From Rhodothermaceae bacterium (GTDB taxonomy: Bacteria; Bacteroidota; Rhodothermia; Rhodothermales; Bin80), in contig VXSC01000022.1 of the NCBI GenBank assembly GCA_009838195.1, forward strand, positions 1-64,000: DNA of 64,000 bases, written 5' to 3'. Numbering within the stretch: the stretch's first letter is position 1; each line of letters opens with the position of its first letter. Shown one piece after another: positions 9,201-16,650 of the stretch. The notes beneath the pieces are model-generated. The model searched no databases. It had not been told where the DNA came from and was given only the letters and a program-made list of their open reading frames with translations. The position numbers and the translations under genes were made by a program.

Positions 9201-10400
9201 CTCATTGTGAATGGTAATTAGTGAAAGACAGCTATCGGTATGGGATATAATTCTGTCCAGCTTCGCATGTACTTGGGGATCACAGTCGTCCACGACCACT
9301 ATAGCCCGTTCTCCAGAGATTGCTAATTTCTCGACGATCCGAATGAGTGCTTGCGGACTTTCTTCACGTTGTTCCGTGTACATGACAAAGTCCCGAGGCG
9401 GATGATCAGCAACTTCGTGTTTGCTCAGCCTATCCAGAGCCACAAGGCAAAGTCGAGACTTACCGATTCCTGATAATCCGACCACCCGTAGAACTCCGTG
9501 AGGTTTGGTTATAGAAATCTCAAGCCTTTTGATAAAGTTGCCTAAACGGGGATCTTCTACCCAAGTAACCGAATGCTCACTTCGGCTATTCCATTGTTTC
9601 CAAGTAGAAAAGCCTTCAAGTGGACCGTGTCCTACCTCTTCCCGAATCCAGAGGGCAACCGCTGGATGGATGTTTACCCACTCGGCGATTTTGTTGGCAT
9701 CCCAAAACCAGACTTGTTGTTCCATGTCTACTAATCCAGCCTGCCCCAGAGCTGTGCAGATGGCCAGTTTACGTTTCTCTATCTGCTGTTGGTTGTAGTG
9801 CTGTGCACAAAGCATGATGTAGCTCCCCCCGCTCCCAAGAACTGAACGAACCATTGGCTTAACTTCTCCCATTCGAGTAAGAACTTCCTTGAATGCTTGG
9901 CGCGGATAAATTTTTCCAGCCTTCAATTGAAATTGACAGAGACGTGATGGTAGAAATGGGGTGTGCGCGGGGCCATTCTGCCACGAAATTCGTCCATCTT
10001 CCCCTCCATCTGGCACATTGATATTGCTTGGGACTGAGATTCCGTTCAATGGAATATTGAACCTTGTTGCTTCCGCATTCAGTAGCCGTCGCAATAGCTG
10101 GGACATTGGTCCTGGACCCACGCAAGCGATGTCAGCACCAGCTACTTTAAAGGGGCTGACTACTTCGTGGTGGGTCAGTGAAGGTTTCTCGCCCTTTAGA
10201 GTCGAAAGAATGCTTGGATCAAGATCCAGTATCCGCAACAAATTGACCACGGCCTTGTTTGGTTTAATACTACCAGCTTCGTATTTCGCGAATGCACGCG
10301 GACCGCCTCCCAACAACTTGCCGGCTTGTTCTTGTGAGAGCCCAAGTTTTTCACGAATGGCCCGTATATGCTCTGGAGCAAAAATCTCGAAATTATCCAT
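6252..10400 (-). CDS. HTH-nuclease-STAND NTPase fusion, predicted defence sensor/effector
   Basis: About 1382 residues from ATG 10400. The longer frame would start at TTG 10439, inside the likely operator, so ATG is preferred. Domain order: (1) residues ~1-65, an MqsA/YgiT-like helix-turn-helix (REKLGLSQEQAGKLLGGG, then FAKYEAGSIKP and AVVNLLRILD). (2) ~90-250, a PD-(D/E)XK-like nuclease with PDGGEDGR (~130-137) and QLK (~158-160), the QxK variant seen in Cap4/DUF4297-type enzymes. (3) ~285-600, a STAND-type NTPase with Walker A GLSGIGKS (~308-315) and Walker B AIVVVDDCD. (4) A long helical C-terminus without clear motifs, probably the ligand sensor. The layout resembles Avs antiviral STAND proteins, but with a DNA-binding domain fused in front. 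Expected action: recognise an invader component, oligomerise, cut DNA. The function is inferred. Confidence 0.8.
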   Translation of the reverse strand: MDNFEIFAPEHIRAIREKLGLSQEQAGKLLGGGPRAFAKYEAGSIKPNKAVVNLLRILDLDPSILSTLKGEKPSLTHHEVVSPFKVAGADIACVGPGPMSQLLRRLLNAEATRFNIPLNGISVPSNINVPDGGEDGRISWQNGPAHTPFLPSRLCQFQLKAGKIYPRQAFKEVLTRMGEVKPMVRSVLGSGGSYIMLCAQHYNQQQIEKRKLAICTALGQAGLVDMEQQVWFWDANKIAEWVNIHPAVALWIREEVGHGPLEGFSTWKQWNSRSEHSVTWVEDPRLGNFIKRLEISITKPHGVLRVVGLSGIGKSRLCLVALDRLSKHEVADHPPRDFVMYTEQREESPQALIRIVEKLAISGERAIVVVDDCDPQVHAKLDRIISHTDSCLSLITIHNEIPERISSNTHYIDNAPTEVIKSIVEDVANTMLSVDQDRLAHLSDGFPEVAIRITKEFDMGKHLIDPADGAFIDKYVCGRGSRDNNLLLDSAQLLAVFGTIRIEPVEKEYRVAIKESVDKGHLEKIAKLGLKFDELYKGIQRLIQRGIVKRRGGLATLEPRPIAVRLAERQWIDWSQEKWDRVLTGDIGPDLNVSAARRLAELNATEIAKTVAAHVLRAKGPFDQMNSIHLSDRAEVLSALAEINSSAVAERIKPYIDRLDDLSLHGEVVHSILVRMSRIIAFHSESFKVGARLLLRLEVSKPYSWPPDTSQHFAKLFSPVLGGTEADGKTRLLFLDEMIDESSETSDKEQLKYVVDALDEGSKMMKKYFRMVGPEIQGSRRALESWLPASNQERDEYCLGCVKLLGELAMRNDDVGEKARSDLGRSISSLVDDGFLEDVEKIISVVVHEGHSWTMALRQLKVVLTYDKEGIDDSTLNRVRSLVNKLEPKSLRKRVRLQVTEPPMPESTDKKRSGEEEYQHRHTIARSLAIELVQDSSTLKEILPKISQGRQFIADELGNALAECTPLPLTWLEPIAQAVKDVPASNRNYDLLVGFVAGLPEIFQDAVEEFKMRAIESPDLAPVVPMICGRAGLKPQDIDHAIDALNRGTLAPWDLHRWASTRVLKDVSPDKLSLFLDVMLDHGAPSYAIAVTMLGRILDSEEDEKSKGRAKPHIFKIVDFRPQLQKMIYNAGRWDTAKFRPPPQVKMSGIQPDMVEYHFKKIIRPMLAKGREDSDACTTALQLARALTRGDQYDLFYPARAKPDSVLNRMLTGFPDIVWPIVGGSILENPQFANRMRFFLGQPYILERDFNPPILDVPKDILFVWCHVNPDGAPAFLAQCVPFLSKEGDKIGYASLHPVMSRLLDDFGERNDVQMALESHIHPYHWIDSCADHYSRLEKVFRYLETHTKPRVRLWAEKMRRRVLDYFEREIIRDQEREVRRL

Positions 10401-10406
10401 AATGAC

Positions 10407-10417
10407 ACCATAGTGGT
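10407..10417. promoter_or_regulatory. Candidate operator palindrome ACCA-TAG-TGGT before the STAND gene
   Basis: A perfect 4+3+4 inverted repeat lies 7 bases upstream of ATG 10400. MqsA-family domains bind short palindromes at their own promoters. The fused HTH could therefore repress its own gene here. Position and symmetry are seen; binding is inferred. Confidence 0.4.
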
Positions 10418-10439
10418 AACTTTTACTAAAATATATCAA

Positions 10440-11050
10440 TATGGGATTAATTGCAAATTTTCTTATATAGCTTCATTGCGATCGGATTTGAAATCTATTT
10501 CACATTTCTCGGTTGCCGTTTTGGTTGACCCCCTGATGTAAGAACGGATGCTTCAATTGGGGCATGCACTCGATTGGTGTGCATGGGACTAGTGTTTAAT
10601 CGCGTATCTTTTCAGTAGGTCTTGTCGATATTTCCAGATCGGGGGATTTTGGAATAAACTTCCAATACTACCGTGCGATGGGAGCCAATCACATCGTTCG
10701 GTACTAGGCCTAGAATTTGGCCTTAGGGTCGTAGCAAACAGTATCTCTGAGAAATAAAATGCCCCGTGGTTTTCTGTTATATTGAGGCTATCAGTCGGCA
10801 ACGTTCCATCACCTATAATTGAATTGGAATCCAGCGTATATTTAGCTTTTGGGCAGACGATATGAACGATCCTATGACATTGATTGCGAGTTACCGGTGG
10901 GGGGAAGACAATGGTAATTTCGAGGGCTAATCAACTTTGGATGTTTGCGTTCGACTATGCCATAATGTTCAAGTTTTTGAAATGGTCGGAGGGCCATGAA
11001 TCTTCCTCTCGGGCCTGATCGTGTAGGCGTTAATCACGCCCCAACAAGAC
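10440..11050. other. Divergent intergenic region between STAND gene and Dam operon
   Basis: About 610 bases with no convincing gene. A 70-codon frame on the minus strand (10589-10801) lacks any recognisable feature. A small inverted repeat (GGCGT-TAATC-ACGCC, 11026-11040) lies 10 bases before the methylase ATG and may be a leader hairpin or operator. Promoters for both flanking operons must lie here, but no consensus is clear. Confidence 0.4.
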
Positions 11051-11926
11051 ATGAGAGTTCAAACTTCAGTATTTGAAGAATTTGGGACGTCAACGATTCC
11101 TGCAGCCAACGTGTCTAGCGTACCGCAGCGAAGCCCTCTTAGGTACCCTGGAGGGAAAACGTGGCTTGTGCCCCATATACGTAAATGGCTTACGGATCCT
11201 GTTGACACTCTTATTGAGCCATTTGCTGGCGGTGGGATTATTTCATTGACAACTGTGATGGAGGGGTTTGCTAAACGAGCTCTTATGGTCGAAATCGATC
11301 AAGATCTGTCTGCCTTCTGGAGGGCGGTACTGGATGATCCAGAAGAGTTGATTGAACGCATTCAATCCTTTGCCTTTGATCGTACAGAGGTTGAGCGTTT
11401 AACCAAGAGAGTACCTAGCAGTGATCTTGACCGTGGATTTCGAACCCTTGTTCTCAACCGCACTCGATATGGAGGAGTCTTGGCGCCTGAGGCCTCGCTA
11501 ATAAGAAGCGGTGAAAATGGCGCTGGTATCGGTTCCCGGTGGTACCCTGAAACACTGGTGAACAGGGTGAGAAATATTGCCCGGTATTCGGATCAACTTT
11601 TGTTCTGCGAAAGTGATGGTGTGCGCTTGCTGGAGTTACAGTCTGATCGACCCGAGACCGCTTTTTTTGTAGATCCACCGTACACGGCGAAAGGGGGAAA
11701 GCAAGCGGGCTCCCGTCTCTACACTCATAACACAGTAGATCATGCTCGTATTTTTGCCACTCTGGCTAGGAGCCGCGCGAACTTTCTGATGACTTACGAT
11801 TGTTCTTCCGAGATCATCAGAATGATTCGAAAACACAAATTTCATGCTGCTCTCGTAACGATAAAAAATCTTCACCACTTAAAGGTACCCGAATTGATCA
11901 TCACGCGTGACAAACTGTTCACCTGA
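11051..11926 (+). CDS. DNA adenine methylase, D12 (Dam-like) class
   Basis: A 291-residue N6-adenine methyltransferase of the Dam/DpnM type. The SAM-binding motif PLRYPGGK is at residues ~29-36, the acidic-loop motif LIEPFAGGG at ~54-62, and the catalytic DPPY (FFVDPPYT) near residue 208. The length matches the family (~260-300). It transfers a methyl group from SAM to adenine in a short DNA site; the site cannot be read from sequence. It is the first gene of an apparent three-gene operon with a ParB-like protein (42 bases later) and a predicted nuclease-fold protein. In that setting it more likely protects self DNA than acts as a housekeeping Dam. Confidence 0.93.
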   Translation: MRVQTSVFEEFGTSTIPAANVSSVPQRSPLRYPGGKTWLVPHIRKWLTDPVDTLIEPFAGGGIISLTTVMEGFAKRALMVEIDQDLSAFWRAVLDDPEELIERIQSFAFDRTEVERLTKRVPSSDLDRGFRTLVLNRTRYGGVLAPEASLIRSGENGAGIGSRWYPETLVNRVRNIARYSDQLLFCESDGVRLLELQSDRPETAFFVDPPYTAKGGKQAGSRLYTHNTVDHARIFATLARSRANFLMTYDCSSEIIRMIRKHKFHAALVTIKNLHHLKVPELIITRDKLFT

Positions 11927-11967
11927 ACGTTTGAAATCGTGAAGTGAGACGTCAAAATTCATAATGT

Positions 11968-13062
11968 TTGTCTCATCAACCTAAAAGCTCACAGCCGTCT
12001 ATGGACCTCCATAATATTCCTCCATCCGACCTCCACCTTGATCCGAAAAACCCACGGATCGGGTTCGAGAAATTCTCCTTAAACGACCAACAAGGTATCC
12101 TGCACTGGCTCTGGCGAAACAATTCGGTGGACGAATTGGTGAATTCTATTCTGGCCAATGGCTATTGGAAGCATGAGGAACTGTTCGCGACAGACGAATC
12201 GGGAAAGCTTGTTGTAGTTGAAGGCAATCGACGTCTTGCAGCTGTAAGAATTATCTCGGATGCCCCTCTGCGAGGGAAATTAGGCGTTAAACTGAATGAG
12301 GAGCCTTCGCCAAGAGTTCTTGAGACCATTCAAGAACTTCCAGTAATCTTAGCACCGCGAAAGGAGTTATGGAGTTTTGTCGGTTTTAAGCATGTTAACG
12401 GGCCACAGGCTTGGGATTCCATAGGTAAGGCTGAGTACGTATTCAATGTGCGGACCAACTTCGGTATGACCCTCGCTGAGATTGCGTCGGGGATCGGCGA
12501 TCGTCACGAGACAGTGACCCGCCTTTACCGGGGGTATGTAGTCCTTCGACAAGCACAGGATCAATTGGCTTTTGATATAACTCAGAGCGAACACTTGCGA
12601 TTCCCGTTTTCCCATCTGTGGACTGCACTGGGCTATGCGTCCATCCAAGGATACCTAGGGGTTAATTCTAAGACACTTGAGAATGAAAATCCTGTTGAAA
12701 AGGGTCGATTGTCACGACTTGATAACCTGATGAACTGGCTCTACGGGAATCGGGCCAAAAACATTGAGGCAAAGGTGCGTCGACAAAATCCAGATCTCCG
12801 TCATTTGGCGCGTGCTCTTGAAAAGCAGAAAGGTATAGATCTGTTGGAGTCAGGAAGTCCACTTTTGGCAGCATTGGAGGCTTCACTTGGTGACAAACAC
12901 CTGTTTCGAAATGCACTCACAAAAGCAGATAACAGTGCGAGGGAAGCTATGCAATATGTATCCACGGGATTTGATGGCGAACATGATTTGATCGCAACCA
13001 TGGAGAGTCTCCATAGGCAGGTAGAGTCGCTTAAATCTCTCATGGAACGTGGTGCTTCATGA
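11968..13062 (+). CDS. ParB/Srx N-terminal domain protein in the methylase operon
   Basis: About 364 residues if translation starts at TTG 11968; ATG 12001 would give 353. The first ~110 residues match the ParB-like nuclease fold: DLHLDPKNPRIG, VDELVNSILANGYWKHEELFA and the hallmark VVVEGNRRLAAVRII. The remainder is helical. It lacks a clear ParB centromere-binding module and has no ParA neighbour, so a role in chromosome partition is unlikely. ParB/Srx folds bind nucleotides (CTP) and occur in several modification and defence proteins. Its stop overlaps the next start (ATGA at 13059-13062), indicating coupled translation. It probably acts with the methylase and the following protein, which is inference. 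Confidence 0.82.
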   Translation: MSHQPKSSQPSMDLHNIPPSDLHLDPKNPRIGFEKFSLNDQQGILHWLWRNNSVDELVNSILANGYWKHEELFATDESGKLVVVEGNRRLAAVRIISDAPLRGKLGVKLNEEPSPRVLETIQELPVILAPRKELWSFVGFKHVNGPQAWDSIGKAEYVFNVRTNFGMTLAEIASGIGDRHETVTRLYRGYVVLRQAQDQLAFDITQSEHLRFPFSHLWTALGYASIQGYLGVNSKTLENENPVEKGRLSRLDNLMNWLYGNRAKNIEAKVRRQNPDLRHLARALEKQKGIDLLESGSPLLAALEASLGDKHLFRNALTKADNSAREAMQYVSTGFDGEHDLIATMESLHRQVESLKSLMERGAS

Positions 13063-13979
13063 CAGTGGAAGTGAACCCAAGTTCACCGGTTGAAGAGATC
13101 GCCGACACAATAGAATGGATCTGCGTAAAGGACTCTAACGGCTACCTTTCGTGGGCTGAAGTGGTCAGCGACCTGAGACTTCTCTACTCAGGTAATGAAG
13201 CAACCGCCATTTACGGTAAGTCTGGCTTTCAGCAGTCCAATACAGAGACCTTTGAACTTATTCTGGAGGAATGGGTCGAGGTTCTTTCCTATCGGTTTCA
13301 GGCCTGCGGATCCGGTGATGGATATCCGTTCAATATCACCAAGCAGGGACTTGAATTTCGTGGAAAAGATTGTCCTGCGTATTTATTTCAGCTTCTCGTA
13401 TCTCTCGGCAAGAATGACCGCCATCCTGATGGAACTGCTGTTCCCAAATTGTTTGAGGAACTGAGTGCGGCAGCTGCCGGTAGGTATCTAGGAGATAGCA
13501 AGACGTGTTTAGTGTTTGGATTCCCACGGAGTGATCTTCCTAAGGGATTTCGTGATGCAGTTAACCGATTGGTGGAATTCTTGAACGAGGGGAAGGCATG
13601 TAGAAGTCGCCGAGGGCTCGATGAAGTAAAGGATGATGGTCTTGACGTTGTGGCGTGGAGAGAATTTCCCGACCGAAAAGCTTCAAAGCTGATCTTGTTT
13701 GGCCAATGTGCGACTGGTCAGCATTGGCAAAAGAAGGCGCACGAATTGCTGCCGGACAATTGGTGCAAAAGAAACTTAGTGGACTCTCCTGCTGTGAATC
13801 CAGTGCCAGCATTTTTCGTCCCGAGGGCCCTATCGGAAAAAGATGCTGGACTGGCTGGAATCAATCAGGTTTTACTTGATCGCTGTCGTATTTCGGCATT
13901 GTGCTCAGGAAAATTAAGTGGCCAGTTGAAGAAGAGGCTTTGGGCCTGGATTGACTCCTCCTGTAGTACCCAGAGCTGA
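13059..13979 (+). CDS. Predicted restriction-nuclease-fold protein, third gene of methylase operon
   Basis: This 306-residue protein is not a named family I recognise. The N-terminal ~180 residues look like a helical recognition region. The C-terminal part has a PD-(D/E)XK-like pattern: KDDGLDVVAW (D192-W200), then the strand LILFGQCATG (Q216) and W223 with K225/K226. The usual (D/E)xK appears as QCA, so the catalytic lysine may have migrated, or the domain may be a degenerate nuclease. The DGxDVVAW and GQCATG blocks look like real conserved motifs. With the methylase and ParB-like genes it fits a modification-dependent or modification-protected restriction system. Its activity is inferred. 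Confidence 0.68.
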   Translation: MTVEVNPSSPVEEIADTIEWICVKDSNGYLSWAEVVSDLRLLYSGNEATAIYGKSGFQQSNTETFELILEEWVEVLSYRFQACGSGDGYPFNITKQGLEFRGKDCPAYLFQLLVSLGKNDRHPDGTAVPKLFEELSAAAAGRYLGDSKTCLVFGFPRSDLPKGFRDAVNRLVEFLNEGKACRSRRGLDEVKDDGLDVVAWREFPDRKASKLILFGQCATGQHWQKKAHELLPDNWCKRNLVDSPAVNPVPAFFVPRALSEKDAGLAGINQVLLDRCRISALCSGKLSGQLKKRLWAWIDSSCSTQS

Positions 13980-14521
13980 GTAATGATTTCAGTGAGCATC
14001 CCGAGACGTTTGCGTAGACCGGTAAGCACGATCCGCTATGGAGAGGAGCCCCTCTTTCAGAAGACTCGCATGTTTCCTTGCGCCAACTGCCAAAAGAGTT
14101 CCGTGGGCGAAGTCATGAGTCCAACTGAAAGCTGGACGCGGGATTACCGCGCGTCCAGTTTGATGAGCCGGAAGTGGAAACGGATCGACGGAACAACGAG
14201 CTGGAACTAGCCGGAAGGGAACAATGAGCATTCCCGACCCTAGTGATACCACACCACTCCACCCACGACTCTACTATACCTAAGGGGTGAATAGGGTAAC
14301 AATAGTACACTTGTGCCGCCGCCTCTCCCAAAGATACTGGTCCAATCTGAATGGGACTGTTGTTGACTGCAATAGATTTCAACCAGGCCCCTGATGACAA
14401 AGTAGAGAAAGTACTCGGCAATATAATTCTACTTGAATTCAAAGTGAGGTCGAGCGTAGACGACTATGTGTCATAGTGACTATTCCCTGAATTTGCACTT
14501 GAATTAGGGCCAGGTATGGCA
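13980..14521. other. Region between the convergent methylase operon and DUF262 gene
   Basis: About 540 bases with no recognised gene. Short frames on both strands (13983-14210 plus, 14113-14442 minus) overlap each other and show no family features. It contains the hairpin at 14132-14158. Confidence 0.4.
14132..14158. terminator. Strong hairpin, possible terminator between convergent genes
   Basis: CTGGACGCG (14132-14140) pairs perfectly with CGCGTCCAG (14150-14158) around a 9-base loop, followed on the plus strand by TTTGATG. It lies 153 bases after the stop of the three-gene operon. The T tract is short, so it may instead be part of a structured element. Confidence 0.4.
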
Positions 14522-16276
14522 TCAACCTGTTTTTTCTTGGGCGATTGTAGAGTTAATACCAAGATGGTTTTCCATCCTGGCGAGTAGCCGTTCACGGCGA
14601 GCCTCATAAAACACATTAAAGCCGGTAATATCTTTGGGCACTTCGCCAAGATCGTGCAGTCTCCGATGTTCAGCAGCTGTTTTATCATCTTCCATTTGTG
14701 CAAGCCATTCGTACGGGAGTGTTGCACCCTTTGCCTGATTTGGCCCCCCAGGAAGTAATTGAAGATTGGGGAGTCGATCTACACGGTCCATGAATATCGG
14801 AATTTTATCTTCTGGCACACCGGCATCCCCTAAGCTCCTCGGCGTAAATCGGCTCTTGGGAAATATATGGTCAATGTGGAATTGATGATGCTCGATATCA
14901 ACGATGGGGTACAGGGTCGAGAGCAGGGCAAATGCGCGATCCTTGGATTCTGCCAGATCCTGTAACTCCTCTGATTCAAACGCAAGACGGCCTCCCCTAC
15001 GAAGTATTACCTCTTCAATCTTCGCATATGGGAAGCCGCTATGGCCATGTTCGTCAATTACCTTTCTGAGCCGGGTGAGTAGCGAATCTTGATTACCGGA
15101 CCACATAGTACGCTTCAGTAAGGATCGGGTAATCCATTGACGAATACATGCCCTGTCCCCGTCTGACTTACCAGACCTGCCGTGTTTACGGAAATAGTAA
15201 GCGACGGGCAGGACTACAGAGTGAGCCGTCAGGGTCGGGCGCGAATACCCGTAATCGCGCAAAAGCCTCGCAGCAGAATAGACGGCGTCTGTGATATCTT
15301 CCCACTGCTCATTAATGCTTTCAATGTGGTCAATCGTAAAGTTGCTGACCTTGAAATCAATACTACTGATTCCTGCAAGAAGGAAAGCAGCCTTGAGGAG
15401 GAAATCTCGGGAAAATCCAAACTCTCCTACTTGGGGACCATTGATTTTCCGAACTGATCCATTGATGTCATCTCTCGCATTTCCATTCCAGTGTGCGGTT
15501 GCTATGCTCATTAGCATGTCGGAACGGTTGAGTGTCATTCCTCCGCTATTGGTGCGGATAAATATATCAAGAACCCGGTCAATATCCTGACTAGTCTCTT
15601 GGTAGAATGAAATCACCGGTTTGACATGAACAACTTCACGGAGTTGTTGAAGTATCTCTGTCGGTTTATCCAAGTCCTCCAATGTCATGTGGCCGAGATG
15701 CTGTTGAAGGTATTTATTGGGGTCGTTAGGCCCTTTGAACTCCATGACGTTACAGACTGGGTACCAGAATTGAGACTCGTCCTGTCTCTCGGCTTCCTTA
15801 TTGGTCAGGAAACGGAAGTCATATTTCATCCCATGATCATTTTCTGGGGCATCCTGAAATAAGTTCAGATAGAGTTGGCGGACCGGGAATGCGTCGGGGT
15901 TGTCCCACCATAGGCGCGGAAGCTTGTAGGCATATGTTCCATTCAAAGCGATATTCAGTGCCGTAAGACGTTGCTGACCATCAAGAACAGCGGTGACAGT
16001 TTCCTTGGTGGATACTTTGGCTTTACGAGCATTTGGAGAATCCTTCTGATGGTAGTCGATTCTAAAATCATAGAACTGAAACTTCCTTATACTTTCGGAC
16101 CTGACCTCCCAGAAGAGGAATGATCCAATTGGATAATTGCGCATGAGGCTGTCAAAGAGTCTTTCGATTCTATGCGTCGGCCAAACAAATTCTCGCTGAA
16201 TTGCAGGGAGAACATACTCCCTATTCTGAATGTGCTTGATTGCCTGGTAGATTGTAATCGGAACCTGAAATGCCAT
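14522..16276 (-). CDS. DUF262 plus DUF1524 (GmrSD-like) protein
   Basis: About 584 residues from ATG 16276 (a TTG directly before it is less likely). The N-terminal DUF262/GmrS-like domain shows LPAIQREFVWPTHRIERLFD (~24-43) and the ParB-fold nucleotide motif VLDGQQRLTALNIAL (~97). The C-terminal DUF1524/HNH-type nuclease region shows FHIDHIFPKSRF (~460) and later LPNLQLLPGGPNQAKG. By family knowledge, GmrSD-type proteins are NTP-dependent type IV restriction enzymes against modified phage DNA; other members act in different defence roles. Length is typical of one-chain versions. It is convergent with the methylase operon. Confidence 0.9.
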   Translation of the reverse strand: MAFQVPITIYQAIKHIQNREYVLPAIQREFVWPTHRIERLFDSLMRNYPIGSFLFWEVRSESIRKFQFYDFRIDYHQKDSPNARKAKVSTKETVTAVLDGQQRLTALNIALNGTYAYKLPRLWWDNPDAFPVRQLYLNLFQDAPENDHGMKYDFRFLTNKEAERQDESQFWYPVCNVMEFKGPNDPNKYLQQHLGHMTLEDLDKPTEILQQLREVVHVKPVISFYQETSQDIDRVLDIFIRTNSGGMTLNRSDMLMSIATAHWNGNARDDINGSVRKINGPQVGEFGFSRDFLLKAAFLLAGISSIDFKVSNFTIDHIESINEQWEDITDAVYSAARLLRDYGYSRPTLTAHSVVLPVAYYFRKHGRSGKSDGDRACIRQWITRSLLKRTMWSGNQDSLLTRLRKVIDEHGHSGFPYAKIEEVILRRGGRLAFESEELQDLAESKDRAFALLSTLYPIVDIEHHQFHIDHIFPKSRFTPRSLGDAGVPEDKIPIFMDRVDRLPNLQLLPGGPNQAKGATLPYEWLAQMEDDKTAAEHRRLHDLGEVPKDITGFNVFYEARRERLLARMENHLGINSTIAQEKTG

Positions 16277-16650
16277 CAAATATTCAATGATTTATCGAAA
16301 GGTAAGAATTTACTGCTGCAGCCATCAAAATAATTTCCCAATCCTGTACTCCGGACGATTGGATTTCAGAGACGACCTGTTGAGTGAGGTTTTAATCGTA
16401 TCTGAAGACGAGTTCCTCGAGTGCATCCACATCAAGCATCTGGGTTTTTCGAAGGAAATGTGGCCCTTATATCTGCTCATCGGATTGCAGGTTTGACATC
16501 ATCCTCGCGTACTAACCAATTAGGCTCCTTCCTCGTTGCTGACACCTCTGCCAGTATCGAGAGAGGCCCCAACCCTGCGGTTTACTCAATAGCTCGTTGA
16601 TGACCTTTTTCTGTATGCCAGAGCCATCTATTGCATGGGTAGGTTTTTCG
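16277..16650. other. Intergenic, nothing identified
   Basis: About 370 bases between two minus-strand genes. A 69-codon plus-strand frame at 16287 has no recognisable feature. The region probably carries the DUF262 promoter on the minus strand, but no clear motif was seen. Confidence 0.4.

Noticed and set aside
10589-10801. 70-codon minus-strand frame between the STAND and methylase genes
   Set aside because: No motif, no coupling to neighbours, length within chance.
11968-13062. Chromosome-partition ParB
   Set aside because: No ParA neighbour, no parS-like site seen, and it is embedded in a methylase operon.
14113-14442. 109-codon minus-strand frame and overlapping 13983-14210 plus frame
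   Set aside because: They overlap each other and the hairpin, with no family features.
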